From Kiloniella spongiae (GTDB lineage: Bacteria > Pseudomonadota > Alphaproteobacteria > Kiloniellales > Kiloniellaceae), in contig NZ_LAQL01000016.1 of NCBI RefSeq assembly GCF_001026905.1, forward strand, positions 1 through 64,000: a DNA stretch of 64,000 nt, written 5' to 3'. This document shows, piece after piece, positions 26,504 through 35,712 of the stretch. A model generated the notes under the pieces. It was not told the origin of the DNA, made no database searches, and saw nothing but the letters and a program-made list of their open reading frames with translations. Position 1 is the first letter of the stretch. Each line of letters starts with the position of its first letter. Made by a program: the position numbers and the translations under genes.

Positions 26504-26938
26504 ATGAGTAAAAACACCATTGCCTTAGCTGCAGATCATGCAGGTTATGAACTAAAGGATTTGTTGAAGGAGGACGTCAAAGCCCTTGGATTTGATGTTC
26601 TTGATCTGGGAACAAACGGCCCGGATCGTGTTGACTATCCGGATTTTGGTTCTGCATTAGCAAAAGCAATTCAAAATGGTGATGCACAAACGGGTATTCT
26701 TGTCTGTGGTTCTGGTATCGGCATTTCTATTGCCGCAAACCGACACGCAGGTATTCGTGCTGCTCTTTGTCAAGACGAAACACTGGCTCGTTTAGCGCGT
26801 GAGCACAACGATGCCAATGTCCTGGTTTTAGGGGCCAGAACAACCGGTGTTGAGGTAGCAAAAGCTTCTCTCAAGACCTTTTTGAACACTAAGTTTGCCG
26901 GTGGGCGCCATCAAGGGCGCATCGAAAAACTTGGATAA
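26504..26938 (+). CDS. rpiB: Ribose-5-phosphate isomerase B
   Basis: RpiB interconverts ribose 5-phosphate and ribulose 5-phosphate, linking the pentose phosphate pathway with nucleotide and riboflavin precursors. The 144-residue protein has the N-terminal LAADHAGYELKDLLKE, DYPDFGSALAKAI, the catalytic-site CGSGIGISIAANRHAGIRAA and DANVLVLGARTTG. Length is normal. It is the first gene of the rpiB-glyA-nrdR-rib order common in alphaproteobacteria; supply of ribulose 5-phosphate fits the downstream RibB domain. Confidence 0.94.
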   Translation: MSKNTIALAADHAGYELKDLLKEDVKALGFDVLDLGTNGPDRVDYPDFGSALAKAIQNGDAQTGILVCGSGIGISIAANRHAGIRAALCQDETLARLAREHNDANVLVLGARTTGVEVAKASLKTFLNTKFAGGRHQGRIEKLG

Positions 26939-26968
26939 TAATCACCTTTACCAGAGAGTGAAGTTGTC

Positions 26969-28261
26969 ATGAGCTTAGATACAACCACCTTCTTTAATGC
27001 ACCTTTGGCGCAAACTGATCCTGAAATTGCAGATGCAATTAACAAAGAATTGGGACGTCAACAAAATCAGATCGAATTGATTGCATCTGAAAATATCGTT
27101 TCTTTGTCTACGATGCAGGCACTGGGAACAGTTCTAACAAACAAATATGCCGAAGGTTATCCTAATCGTCGCTATTACGGTGGTTGTGAATACGTTGATA
27201 TTGTCGAAGAGCTGGCAATCAATCGTGCCAAAGAACTTTTCGACTGTGCCTACGTAAACGTACAGCCACACTCTGGCGCACAGGCAAACCAGTGTGTTAC
27301 CCTCGCACTGATCAAACCGGGTGATACAATCATGGGCCTTGATCTAGCTTCTGGTGGTCACCTGACGCACGGATCTCGCCCGAACCTTTCAGGTAAATGG
27401 TTCAATGCTGTATCTTACGGCGTTGATAAAGAAACGCACCAGCTGAATTACGACGAAATTCGTGATCTGGCTGTAGAGCACAAACCAAAGTTGATCATAG
27501 CCGGTGGTTCTGCATACCCACGCGTTCTTGACTTTGCCAAGTTCCGTGAAATTGCAGACGAAGTAGGGGCTTACCTACACGTTGATATGGCACACTTTGC
27601 TGGTTTGGTTGCTGCGGGTATTCACCCAAGCCCAATGACGCATGCGCATGTTGTAACAACCACAACACACAAAACTTTGCGTGCCGGTCGTGGCGGTATG
27701 GTTCTTTCCAACGATCTTGATATTGGCAAGAAAATCAATTCGGCAGCGTTCCCTGGTCTTCAGGGCGGCCCGTTGATGCATTGTATCGCCTCCAAAGCCG
27801 TTGCTTTGAAAGAAGCGCTGGATCCTGACTTTAAAGTTTATGCACAACAAGTTGTCAGCAATGCAAAAACTCTTGCCGCAACACTTGTTGAAAATGGTTT
27901 TGCCATTACAACTGGCGGCACAGATACGCATCTGATGCTGGTTGATCTGCGTCCAAAAGGCCTTACTGGTAATATCGCAGAAGAAAGCCTGGACCGTGCA
28001 GGTTTAACCTGTAATAAAAATGGTATTCCATTTGATCCTGAAAAACCAATGGTGACTTCTGGTATCCGTTTGGGTACGCCAGCAGGCACAACACGTGGCT
28101 TTAAAGATGCTGAATTCAAGAAAATTGGTGAACTAATCACTAAAGTTCTTGATGGACTTGCTGCAAACCGCGAAGATAACTCCAAAATCGAAGCGGAAGT
28201 TCGCCGCGAAGTCAAAGCACTTTGCAGTGAATTCCCAATCTATCAAGATTTGGAAATCTAA
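26969..28261 (+). CDS. glyA: Serine hydroxymethyltransferase
   Basis: GlyA converts serine and tetrahydrofolate to glycine and 5,10-methylenetetrahydrofolate with PLP. The 430-residue enzyme has [64 protein letters not shown] and the PLP lysine in [16 protein letters not shown]. It follows rpiB by 30 bases and is probably in the same transcript. Codon use looks smoother (more GC-ending, few rare codons) than in neighbouring genes, as expected for a highly expressed enzyme. Confidence 0.97.
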   Translation: MSLDTTTFFNAPLAQTDPEIADAINKELGRQQNQIELIASENIVSLSTMQALGTVLTNKYAEGYPNRRYYGGCEYVDIVEELAINRAKELFDCAYVNVQPHSGAQANQCVTLALIKPGDTIMGLDLASGGHLTHGSRPNLSGKWFNAVSYGVDKETHQLNYDEIRDLAVEHKPKLIIAGGSAYPRVLDFAKFREIADEVGAYLHVDMAHFAGLVAAGIHPSPMTHAHVVTTTTHKTLRAGRGGMVLSNDLDIGKKINSAAFPGLQGGPLMHCIASKAVALKEALDPDFKVYAQQVVSNAKTLAATLVENGFAITTGGTDTHLMLVDLRPKGLTGNIAEESLDRAGLTCNKNGIPFDPEKPMVTSGIRLGTPAGTTRGFKDAEFKKIGELITKVLDGLAANREDNSKIEAEVRREVKALCSEFPIYQDLEI

Positions 28262-28267
28262 GGTTTT

Positions 28268-28316
28268 ATCCGAGTTATGATTTCCAAATTGTCATAACTC
28301 GGATCCCCTTAGGGGG
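28268..28316 (+). other. Strong intergenic hairpin between glyA and nrdR
   Basis: ATCCGAGTTATGA (28268-28280) pairs perfectly with TCATAACTCGGAT (28292-28304), 13 base pairs, followed by a smaller CCCC-TTA-GGGG hairpin (28305-28315). There is no U-tract, so it is more likely an mRNA stability or processing element, or a Rho-related pause, than an intrinsic terminator. Confidence 0.55.
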
Positions 28317-28331
28317 AAACTGTGAGGGAAT

Positions 28332-28811
28332 ATGCGCTGCCCGTTTTGCAGTAGTGAAGATACTCAAGTCAAAGACTCGAGACCAACAGAAGATCACACA
28401 GCGATCCGTAGACGACGCCAATGTGCAAGCTGCGGTGCCAGATTTACGACATTCGAACGCGTACAATTACGCGAACTGATTGTTGTCAAAGGAAATGGTC
28501 AGCGAGAACCCTTTGATCGGGAAAAGATAGCCCGATCAATGAATATTGCCCTTCAAAAACGCGATGTTGACAGAGACCGTGTAGAACGCGTTGTAAGCGG
28601 TATTGTGCGCCGGCTGGAATCATCCGGTGAGAGTGAAATTGCAACTGACCTTATCGGCGAGCTTGTTATGGATGCTTTGGCCACACTGGATCAAGTTGGC
28701 TACGTCCGCTTTGCGTCTGTTTACAGAGATTTCAAAGAAGTAAGAGATTTTGAAGAGTTTGTTGGTAAATTAGGTGATGATCTCGAAATCCTCGATCCGG
28801 ATCAGTCCTGA
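28332..28811 (+). CDS. nrdR: Transcriptional repressor NrdR
   Basis: NrdR represses ribonucleotide reductase genes in response to (d)ATP. The 159-residue protein has the N-terminal zinc ribbon ([15 protein letters not shown] ... [17 protein letters not shown]) and the ATP-cone domain from about residue 49 ([20 protein letters not shown]). GAGGG lies just upstream of the ATG. NrdR-binding boxes should lie upstream of nrd genes, none of which is in this window. Confidence 0.96.
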   Translation: MRCPFCSSEDTQVKDSRPTEDHTAIRRRRQCASCGARFTTFERVQLRELIVVKGNGQREPFDREKIARSMNIALQKRDVDRDRVERVVSGIVRRLESSGESEIATDLIGELVMDALATLDQVGYVRFASVYRDFKEVRDFEEFVGKLGDDLEILDPDQS

Positions 28812-28874
28812 TTGACAAATTCCTAACTTACTTTTTTACGAATAGAGCGCCGTAAACAACTATAGAAATCTGTC

Positions 28875-29990
28875 ATGCACACTGAACAAGATGTTGTTGA
28901 CCTACAGCATATGGATGCTGCCTTATCTCTGGCTGCCCGAGGCTTAGGAACAACCAGTCCCAATCCATCCGTCGGGTGTGTAATTGTAAAAAACGAACGC
29001 GTAGTTGGTAGAGGACGAACCCAGCCCGGTGGTCGCCCACATGCTGAAACAGTTGCTCTGGAACAAGCAGGAGTATCCGCAAAAGGTGCAACTGCTTACG
29101 TAACCCTGGAGCCATGTTCCCATCATGGAAAAACACCACCGTGTTGCGAGGCCTTAATCGCAGCAGGAATAACCCGTTGCGTCGTAGCAATGGAAGACAG
29201 TGATACACGCGTCCAGGGGCGCGGACTAAAAACTCTGAAAGATGCAGGCATAGAGGTTACGATCGGGATCCGCCAGCATGAAGCAGAAGAACTTAACGCA
29301 GGATTCTTCACCCGAAACAGGCACGGACGCCCGCTTGTTACTCTAAAAGTTGCGACTTCTTTGGATGGACGCATTGCAACCAAATCTGGTCAAAGCAAAT
29401 GGGTGACTGGCGAAGCCGCGCGTCGTGCAGGACACATGCTCAGGGTAAGAAACGACGCTATCCTAGTCGGGAGTGGAACAGCCGTTATAGACAATCCGCG
29501 ACTTGATGTACGCCTGCCAGGGCTTGAAGATAAGTCCCCGACACGAGTTGTTATGGATGGGCGCCTAAGACTGCCTCTGACACATGACCTGGTTGCAAGA
29601 GCCAAAGAGCATAAAACAATACTGATGACGTTTAAGGAAAATGATACTTCTCGCCTCAACGCGTATAAAGACGCCGGAGTTGACGTTTGCCTTATCGATA
29701 AAGATGAAGATGGTTACATTAGTCCATTGGCTGCACTCAAAGAACTTGGCTCACAAGGTGTTACACGGCTTTTGGTCGAGGGCGGAAGCCATATTATCGG
29801 ATCATTGTTTAAAGCCGATCTCATAGATCGTATTGTATGGTTTAGGGCCTCTAAAGTTATCGGTGGTGACGGACTTTCTGCGACAACAGGTTTTGGTTTG
29901 AAAAGTTTATCTCTGGCGCCAAGGTTCACTTTATTCAATGTAGCCAAACTCGGCGATGATATGATGGAAAGTTATCATCGCGATTTTTAA
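28875..29990 (+). CDS. ribD: Bifunctional riboflavin deaminase/reductase
   Basis: RibD carries out the second and third steps of riboflavin synthesis: deamination of the GTP-derived pyrimidine and reduction of its ribosyl side chain. The 371-residue protein has an N-terminal deaminase domain (about 1-150) with the zinc motifs PHAETVALEQAG and PCSHHGKTPPC, and a C-terminal reductase domain (about 155-370) with RPLVTLKVATSLDGRIATKS, LVEGGSHIIGSLF and MMESYHRDF. It is the first rib gene of the ribD-ribE-ribBA-ribH operon. Confidence 0.96.
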   Translation: MHTEQDVVDLQHMDAALSLAARGLGTTSPNPSVGCVIVKNERVVGRGRTQPGGRPHAETVALEQAGVSAKGATAYVTLEPCSHHGKTPPCCEALIAAGITRCVVAMEDSDTRVQGRGLKTLKDAGIEVTIGIRQHEAEELNAGFFTRNRHGRPLVTLKVATSLDGRIATKSGQSKWVTGEAARRAGHMLRVRNDAILVGSGTAVIDNPRLDVRLPGLEDKSPTRVVMDGRLRLPLTHDLVARAKEHKTILMTFKENDTSRLNAYKDAGVDVCLIDKDEDGYISPLAALKELGSQGVTRLLVEGGSHIIGSLFKADLIDRIVWFRASKVIGGDGLSATTGFGLKSLSLAPRFTLFNVAKLGDDMMESYHRDF

Positions 29991-30024
29991 TTTTGTTATC
30001 GAATGCGTAAGAAAAGGCATTTAG

Positions 30025-30639
30025 ATGTTCACTGGTATAATAACGGATCTAGGATCTGTTAAATCAATCATAGATAACGGCGATAAACGTTTCGTCTTCA
30101 ACACCGCTTTTGACATGGATACAGTCGATATTGGCGCTTCAATCGCATGTTCAGGAGTCTGCCTGACTGTTGTTGAAAAAGGTCAAGGCTGGTTTAGTGC
30201 TGATGTCTCGGCTGAGACATTGTCAAAAACCACTCTTGAAAAGTGGACCAAGGGCACCCCTGTCAACTTTGAACGCGCCTTGCGAATAGGTGACGAACTT
30301 GGTGGACATCTGGTTTCCGGACACGTAGATGGCATTGCATCAGTGATTAGCATTATTGCGGATGGAGATTCGAAACGCTTTACCTTTGAAGCGCCGGAAG
30401 ATCTGGCTAAATTTATTGCCCCAAAAGGCTCTATCGTTCTTGATGGCGTATCTCTTACGGTCAACGAAGTTAATGGAAATCAGTTTGGCGTCAATATTAT
30501 TCCACATACAGCTGAGATGACGACATTCGGTCAATGGCAAGTCGGAAGCTTTAAAACCGGGAACTGTGAAATTAATTTGGAAATTGACCTCCTTGCCCGT
30601 TACGTTGGACAGTTGCTGGAAAGGCAAAACAATGGCTAA
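30025..30639 (+). CDS. ribE: Riboflavin synthase, alpha subunit
   Basis: This enzyme dismutates two 6,7-dimethyl-8-ribityllumazine molecules to riboflavin. The 204-residue protein shows the internal duplication of two lumazine-binding barrels (MFTGIITDLGSV with CSGVCLTV, and LVSGHVDGIASV with LDGVSLTV). It starts 34 bases after ribD, and its last eight bases overlap the ribBA start, indicating translational coupling. Confidence 0.95.
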   Translation: MFTGIITDLGSVKSIIDNGDKRFVFNTAFDMDTVDIGASIACSGVCLTVVEKGQGWFSADVSAETLSKTTLEKWTKGTPVNFERALRIGDELGGHLVSGHVDGIASVISIIADGDSKRFTFEAPEDLAKFIAPKGSIVLDGVSLTVNEVNGNQFGVNIIPHTAEMTTFGQWQVGSFKTGNCEINLEIDLLARYVGQLLERQNNG

Positions 30640-31777
30640 TAATGCATCTTCTAATGCTACAAAATCCTTTAGTGATATTCTTTCTCCCCCAGAGGAAATC
30701 ATTGAAGAAGCGCGTAATGGCCATATGTTTATCCTGGTCGACGATGAAAATCGTGAAAATGAAGGCGATCTTGTCATTCCGGCACAAATGGCAACACCTG
30801 AAGCCATCAACTTTATGGCAAAATTCGGCAGAGGGCTTATTTGCCTAGCACTTTGCAGAGAGCGTGTCGAAGAGCTTGGCCTGACACTTATGGCGCAAAA
30901 GAACGGGACCCGGCACGAAACAGCCTTTACAGTATCCATCGAAGCAAAAGAGGGGGTTACAACGGGTATTTCTGCTCCCGATCGCGCGCGCACAATTTCC
31001 GTCGCGACTGATCCGTCTGCATCACCAGATGACATTGTAACACCCGGACACGTCTTCCCGTTGGTTGCCCGAGATGGCGGTGTTCTCGTAAGGACAGGCC
31101 ACACGGAAGCTGCCGTTGATATTTCTCGCCTTGCAGGCTTAAATCCGTCTGGCGTTATTTGTGAAATTATGAATGACGACGGGACCATGGCGCGTCGAGA
31201 TGATCTTATTGAATTTGCACAAACCCATAAACTTAAAATAGCGACAATTGCTGATCTTATCGCTTATCGCCGAAAGCATGATCATCTTATCGAGAAGACG
31301 CTTGAAGATAAGTTGTATTCAAAAATTGCTGGCAAATTCAATATGGCTGTCTATGTCAACAATACAACTTACGCTGAACATATCGCCTTATGGAAAGGAG
31401 ATATTTCAACGGATGATCCCTTACTCGTCAGAATGCACGCACTGAATATTCTTGATGATGTGTTAATCGACAATCACAGCGGAAAAGCTGGTGATCTTCA
31501 CAATTCCATGAAGATGGTAGAACAAGAAGGACGAGGTGTTATTGTTCTCATCAGAGAGCCATCCCCCAAAAGCCTCTCCGATGCCATTAAAACCCGTTTG
31601 GGAGAACCCGTCGAAATTAACCATGACCTCAGAGATTATGGGGTCGGTGCCCAAATCTTGCTCGATTTAGGGGTTCAAGAGATGATTCTACTCACAAATT
31701 CAGAGAAAAACATCGTTGGGCTTGACGGATACGGGCTTTCTGTAGTTGAACAGCGTCCAATAGTTGAAACAACATAA
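30632..31777 (+). CDS. ribB: RibBA-type protein: DHBP synthase with a GTP cyclohydrolase II-like domain lacking Zn cysteines
   Basis: The 381-residue protein has an N-terminal 3,4-dihydroxy-2-butanone-4-phosphate synthase domain (about 1-215) with intact VDDENRENEGDLVI, GRGLICLAL, HTEAAVDISRLAGL and CEIMNDDGTMARRDDL. The C-terminal domain follows the GTP cyclohydrolase II fold but lacks the catalytic zinc cysteines: the usual ECLTGDVFGSLRCDCG region reads HALNILDDVLIDNHSG. This matches alphaproteobacterial RibBX-type proteins that have lost cyclohydrolase activity. The true start is the ATG at 30632, overlapping the ribE stop, with an AAGG SD. A separate RibA should exist elsewhere in the genome. 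Confidence 0.9.
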   Translation: MANNASSNATKSFSDILSPPEEIIEEARNGHMFILVDDENRENEGDLVIPAQMATPEAINFMAKFGRGLICLALCRERVEELGLTLMAQKNGTRHETAFTVSIEAKEGVTTGISAPDRARTISVATDPSASPDDIVTPGHVFPLVARDGGVLVRTGHTEAAVDISRLAGLNPSGVICEIMNDDGTMARRDDLIEFAQTHKLKIATIADLIAYRRKHDHLIEKTLEDKLYSKIAGKFNMAVYVNNTTYAEHIALWKGDISTDDPLLVRMHALNILDDVLIDNHSGKAGDLHNSMKMVEQEGRGVIVLIREPSPKSLSDAIKTRLGEPVEINHDLRDYGVGAQILLDLGVQEMILLTNSEKNIVGLDGYGLSVVEQRPIVETT

Positions 31778-31841
31778 TCCTGCCGAATTGGATTAGTGTG
31801 AGACAGCATACATTTATTAGGCATTTATTAGGTAACAAATA

Positions 31842-32288
31842 ATGACTGACAAACCCCACGTTCTGATTGTTGAAGCACGTTTCTATAGCGCAATTGCTGG
31901 TGAGATGAAGAGTGCGGCTATTGCTGAACTGGAAAAGGATGGCTGTAGTTACGAGGTTGTTGCCGTAGCTGGTGCCTTTGAGCTTCCGGCTGCCATTAAA
32001 TTTGCTTCACAGCGTAATGATGGCCGCCAGTTTGATGGTTATGTGGCACTTGGGTGTGTTATTCGCGGTGAAACAAGCCATTATGATTATGTTTGTGTAG
32101 AGAGCGCAAGAAAGCTTCAAGACCTTGCCGTTGATAGCAACATGGCAATTGGCTATGGTGTTCTGACCGTTGAAAACGAAGCACAAGCATGGGCACGGGC
32201 AAGAGCCTCTGAGAAAAACAAAGGCGGCGCTGTAACACGGGCTTGTCTTGATATGATCGCATTAAAACGCCAGTACGGTGTTGCATAA
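31842..32288 (+). CDS. ribH: 6,7-dimethyl-8-ribityllumazine synthase
   Basis: RibH joins the pyrimidine made by RibD with the butanone phosphate made by RibB to form the substrate of RibE. The 148-residue protein has VEARFYSAIAGEM, VAGAFELPAAIKFA and the family signature GCVIRGETSHYDYV, and ends with NKGGAVTRACLDMIALKRQYG. It lies 64 bases after ribBA and six bases before nusB, in the conserved ribH-nusB order. Confidence 0.95.
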   Translation: MTDKPHVLIVEARFYSAIAGEMKSAAIAELEKDGCSYEVVAVAGAFELPAAIKFASQRNDGRQFDGYVALGCVIRGETSHYDYVCVESARKLQDLAVDSNMAIGYGVLTVENEAQAWARARASEKNKGGAVTRACLDMIALKRQYGVA

Positions 32289-32294
32289 GGATTT

Positions 32295-32777
32295 ATGACC
32301 GTGACTGAGGACAACACAAAAGCGCCGAACGCAAGCTTGAAAAAAAGCATGGCTCGCCTTGCTTTGATACAGGCGCTTTTCCAGATCGAATTTAATCAAG
32401 GTAGCTCCAAGACCGTTTTGGATGAATTTCTGAATATGCGTCGGGATGAAGAGGTCGACGGCCTTAACATTGCAGCCATGGACCAGAAACTCTTTATCGA
32501 GCTATACAAAGGTATTAATCAAGAACGTGAGTTACTTGATGATATGCTAGTATCTGTTCTGGACAAATCATGGCCTATTCACAGGCTCGACCCTTTGTTG
32601 AGGTTGGTGATGATTGCTGGTGCCTATGAAATTCAACAACGTGTAGAGACACCGGTTAAAGTTATTATTTCCGAATACGTAGATGTCGCACATGCATTCC
32701 TTGGTGATAAAGAAACCGCCATGGTGAATGGTGTATTGGATCGTTTAGCGCACAGTCTGCGCAAAGATGAGTTTTAA
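32295..32777 (+). CDS. nusB: Transcription antitermination factor NusB
   Basis: NusB works with NusE (S10) in antitermination of rRNA operons. The 160-residue all-helical protein has SMARLALIQALFQIEFNQ near the N-terminus, RLDPLLRLVMIAGAYEIQ and VIISEYVDVAHAFLGDKETA, NGVLDRLAHSLR at the C-terminus. ATAAGGATTT lies directly before the ATG. It is translationally close to ribH. Confidence 0.95.
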   Translation: MTVTEDNTKAPNASLKKSMARLALIQALFQIEFNQGSSKTVLDEFLNMRRDEEVDGLNIAAMDQKLFIELYKGINQERELLDDMLVSVLDKSWPIHRLDPLLRLVMIAGAYEIQQRVETPVKVIISEYVDVAHAFLGDKETAMVNGVLDRLAHSLRKDEF

Positions 32778-32804
32778 GACACTTTAGAATAGGGCTCTTG
32801 TTAA

Positions 32805-33791
32805 GTGGACAAAACAGAATTTGATCTAATCAAAAGCTATTTTGCGCCACTGACCAGCAATTATCCCGAGGCTTACAGCCTAACAAACGATGCTGCACTT
32901 ATTAGTGAAGATCCTGATAGGTCCACAGTTGTTACAATGGATACTCTTGTCGAGGGTATCCATTTTTTTTCAACTGACCCAGCTGAAGATATTGCGCGGA
33001 AATCCCTGAGAGTTAATCTTTCCGATCTTGCTGCAATGGGGGCCAAGCCCAAAGGCTATACGCTTTCGATTTCCTACAATGCATCTATTACAAGTGAATG
33101 GGTAAAGGCATTTACAAAAAGCCTGGCCGTTGATCAGGAAGCGTTTGAATGCCACCTACTCGGTGGAGATACGGTTTCAACCCCAGGCCCCTTAACCATA
33201 GCGATTACCTGTTTTGGTTCTGTACCTCGTGGAAAGTGTTTACATCGCACAACAGGACAAGAAGGGGATGATGTCTGGGTAAGTGGAACAATCGGAGATT
33301 CTGCTGTTGGATTAAAGTTGCTTAAAAAGGAAATCAAAACCGATAATTCAAGAGCAGAAACCTTTTTGATTGATCGATTTAGAATCCCCCAGCCCAGAAC
33401 TTTACTCGGTATCGCCTTATTAGAACGAGATATCAGCCAAACAGCACTAGATGTATCCGATGGGCTTCTCGCAGATGTAAATCACATTGCCGAAGGATCT
33501 AATCTTCAGGCGAGAATAATCTCATCTAGAATACCTTTATCAAAGAGTTTTCAAAATGTTTTGAAGAATACACTGGATCAAGGTATTCAACTTGCTGCCA
33601 CAGGTGGTGATGATTATGAAATTTTATTCACAACAAAACCGAAGAACAAAGAAAAAGTTATTGAATTATCAGAAGAATTAAACATTCCAATCACTCGTAT
33701 TGGTGCTTTAACTCAGGGAAAAGGAACTCTTTTACTTGATAAAAACAACAATGAAATTCCTATTACCAGAAGTGGTTGGAAACATTTTTGA
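32805..33791 (+). CDS. thiL: Thiamine-monophosphate kinase
   Basis: ThiL phosphorylates thiamine monophosphate to thiamine diphosphate. The 328-residue protein starts with GTG and has the typical FDLIKSYFAPLT opening, TNDAALI, VTMDTLVEGIHFF, RVNLSDLAAMGAKPKGYTLS, LLGGDTVSTPGPL and ATGGDDYEILF. It follows nusB by 27 bases, the common nusB-thiL arrangement, and probably ends the operon. No TPP riboswitch precedes it. Confidence 0.95.
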   Translation: MDKTEFDLIKSYFAPLTSNYPEAYSLTNDAALISEDPDRSTVVTMDTLVEGIHFFSTDPAEDIARKSLRVNLSDLAAMGAKPKGYTLSISYNASITSEWVKAFTKSLAVDQEAFECHLLGGDTVSTPGPLTIAITCFGSVPRGKCLHRTTGQEGDDVWVSGTIGDSAVGLKLLKKEIKTDNSRAETFLIDRFRIPQPRTLLGIALLERDISQTALDVSDGLLADVNHIAEGSNLQARIISSRIPLSKSFQNVLKNTLDQGIQLAATGGDDYEILFTTKPKNKEKVIELSEELNIPITRIGALTQGKGTLLLDKNNNEIPITRSGWKHF

Positions 33792-33884
33792 CGATAAGTT
33801 CAATCATTTGATTTTACTTTGTTTAACTTAAACTAAACCTTATTATCTCTACTACATCTAAAAGTTTATTTCGCTGGTGACTTA

Positions 33885-34337
33885 ATGAAAAAAATTATCA
33901 TATTGATTGCAATACTATTGCTACTTGGCGGTGGCGGTTTTGCTGGATGGTGGTTTTTTCTAAAAGCGCCTGATAGCGAAGAAGAAATTATCGAAGAAAT
34001 TCCAGAAATACCTTCTGCTTTCCTAGAGTTTCCCCCGACTGTTATTCATTTAATTAAAGAAGGGATTGTTACCCATCACGTCACGGTAAAAATTACAATC
34101 GAAGTTGCCGAAGGCCCTGATCTGATCAATGCCGAACGGTGGCAAATTCGTTTACAGAACGATTTCATGACAGAGCTTCACTCACTTTATTACTATCGAT
34201 ATTTTACTCAAAACGGCTATACGAGTGAAAAAATCACCAAACGCCTAATCGATGTTGCCGACAAAGTCATGGGAAAGGGGGTTGTCCGTAATGTAGAGCT
34301 CCTTGTCGAAGGAATTACAAAACCTTCTAACAGTTAG
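33885..34337 (+). CDS. FliL-like membrane-anchored protein
   Basis: This 150-residue protein has one N-terminal transmembrane helix (about 2-25, IIILIAILLLLGGGGFAGWW), a short acidic linker (EEEIIEEIPEIP) and a periplasmic domain. Its end (QNDFMTELHSLYYYRYF, TSEKITKRLIDVADKVMGKG) resembles FliL, the flagellar basal-body protein that supports MotAB. It stands alone, far from flagellar genes other than motAB, so it may be a FliL-related protein rather than FliL itself. A possible GGTGA SD precedes the ATG. Confidence 0.6.
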   Translation: MKKIIILIAILLLLGGGGFAGWWFFLKAPDSEEEIIEEIPEIPSAFLEFPPTVIHLIKEGIVTHHVTVKITIEVAEGPDLINAERWQIRLQNDFMTELHSLYYYRYFTQNGYTSEKITKRLIDVADKVMGKGVVRNVELLVEGITKPSNS

Positions 34338-34474
34338 ATTTAAAAGCAGCTTAATCATACGAATAGCTAGATCTCGTTGATTACAATAATTTTCTTTTCA
34401 ACAAAATAATTCCTTCTTGGAATTATCTGATTTCCTTGTGTATTGTTGCTTTCAATCAAGTGAGATACTAGGCA

Positions 34475-35671
34475 ATGCCCGACCGTGATCCAACCAAGTC
34501 CAACGTAATTTTTCTCGCCATCTGTCAAGCTTTGGGGATGAGCTGCGGCTCTATGCTCATTTCCATGAGTTCGTTGGTTGGCACTACTCTTGCCGAAGAC
34601 AAATCATTCGGCACTTTGCCTTTATCGCTACAGTTTTTTGGCATGATGGTTTGCGCATTACCAATTTCATATTTTATGAAGCATTATGGGCGTCGAGCCG
34701 GATTCAGTCTTGGTTCAATTTGTGGTGCTCTATCGGGTTTTTTCTCTGCTCAAGCTGTACTTGATAGTAACTTTGAACTCTTTTGTCTTAGCTCGTTTCT
34801 TTTTGGTGCCTTTATGTCAACGGTTGCCTATTACCGCTTTGCCGCAGCGGATACCGCCACAGAAATTTTTAAAAGCAAAGCTATTTCACTTGTCATGGCT
34901 GGTGGTGTGGTATCGGCGTTTGCCGGCCCAGAGCTGGCTAAATGGTCAAAAGATTTAGAGTTTTTTGGGCCGGTTCTTTTTGTGGGAAGCTTTTATGCAA
35001 TCACAGCACTTTGTCTCGCAACATTATTAATCATCCAGTTTTTGAACATTCCCAAGCTAGCCGTTCACGAGAGAAAATCTGGTGGACGGTCGATGTTAGA
35101 GATTGCCAAACAACCTGTTTTCTTCGTTGCGGTGCTTAGTGGTATCGTAAGTTACGCCTGTATGAATCTTATCATGAGTATTACGCCAGCTGCCATGATT
35201 GCCTGCGCACACCCATTTGATGCCGCAGCTTTCGTCATTCAATGGCATGTTTTTGGTATGTACGCCCCATCTTTTTTTACAGGCTCCTTAATCAATCGAT
35301 TTGGTTTGATTAAGATTCAAATTGCAGGCGTTATATTAATAGCCTTGGCCGCATTGATAAATTTAACAGGTATTGAGATCGAAAATTTCTGGCTTGGACT
35401 GGTAACATTGGGGCTAGGGTGGAATTTTCTTTATGTTGGCGGCAGTGCGATGCTTACCGAATCATATCGACCAGAAGAAAAAGCAAAAGTTCAGGCCTTT
35501 AATGAACTATTGGTTTTTGGTGTCGTCGCTACAACAGCCTTTAGTTCAGGCTTTGTATTTGAAAAGTTCGGCTGGGCAGCAGTCAATACATTGGCGTTTA
35601 TACCAGTTGCTATCTTCATCGCCGTCCACCTGATTTATCGCGGGCAATTACGTAAAGAAGCGATTGCCTAA
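34475..35671 (+). CDS. Major facilitator superfamily transporter
   Basis: This 398-residue inner-membrane protein has about twelve hydrophobic segments. The loop after helix 2 carries the MFS-like KHYGRRAGFSLG motif, and a mirrored version in the second half reads LINRFGLIKIQ. The central loop (about 200-215) is basic (HERKSGGRSM). It resembles YnfM/uncharacterised MFS proteins of alphaproteobacteria, but no substrate is inferable. It is a single gene that converges with the BamE-like gene. Confidence 0.85.
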   Translation: MPDRDPTKSNVIFLAICQALGMSCGSMLISMSSLVGTTLAEDKSFGTLPLSLQFFGMMVCALPISYFMKHYGRRAGFSLGSICGALSGFFSAQAVLDSNFELFCLSSFLFGAFMSTVAYYRFAAADTATEIFKSKAISLVMAGGVVSAFAGPELAKWSKDLEFFGPVLFVGSFYAITALCLATLLIIQFLNIPKLAVHERKSGGRSMLEIAKQPVFFVAVLSGIVSYACMNLIMSITPAAMIACAHPFDAAAFVIQWHVFGMYAPSFFTGSLINRFGLIKIQIAGVILIALAALINLTGIEIENFWLGLVTLGLGWNFLYVGGSAMLTESYRPEEKAKVQAFNELLVFGVVATTAFSSGFVFEKFGWAAVNTLAFIPVAIFIAVHLIYRGQLRKEAIA

Positions 35672-35712
35672 CACCAAAAAGCTCACAATTTAAAAAGGGG
35701 ATGTATTCTTTT

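Noticed and set aside
28812-30024. FMN riboswitch before or within the riboflavin operon
   Set aside because: No RFN-element consensus (such as AGGGTGAAATTCCC-like or GGATCCGGTG segments) was seen before ribD, ribE or ribBA.
30340-31188. Long open frame on the minus strand across ribE and ribBA (about 280 codons)
   Set aside because: It is antisense to two clearly conserved riboflavin genes, is Ser/Arg/Thr-rich, and has no recognisable domain.
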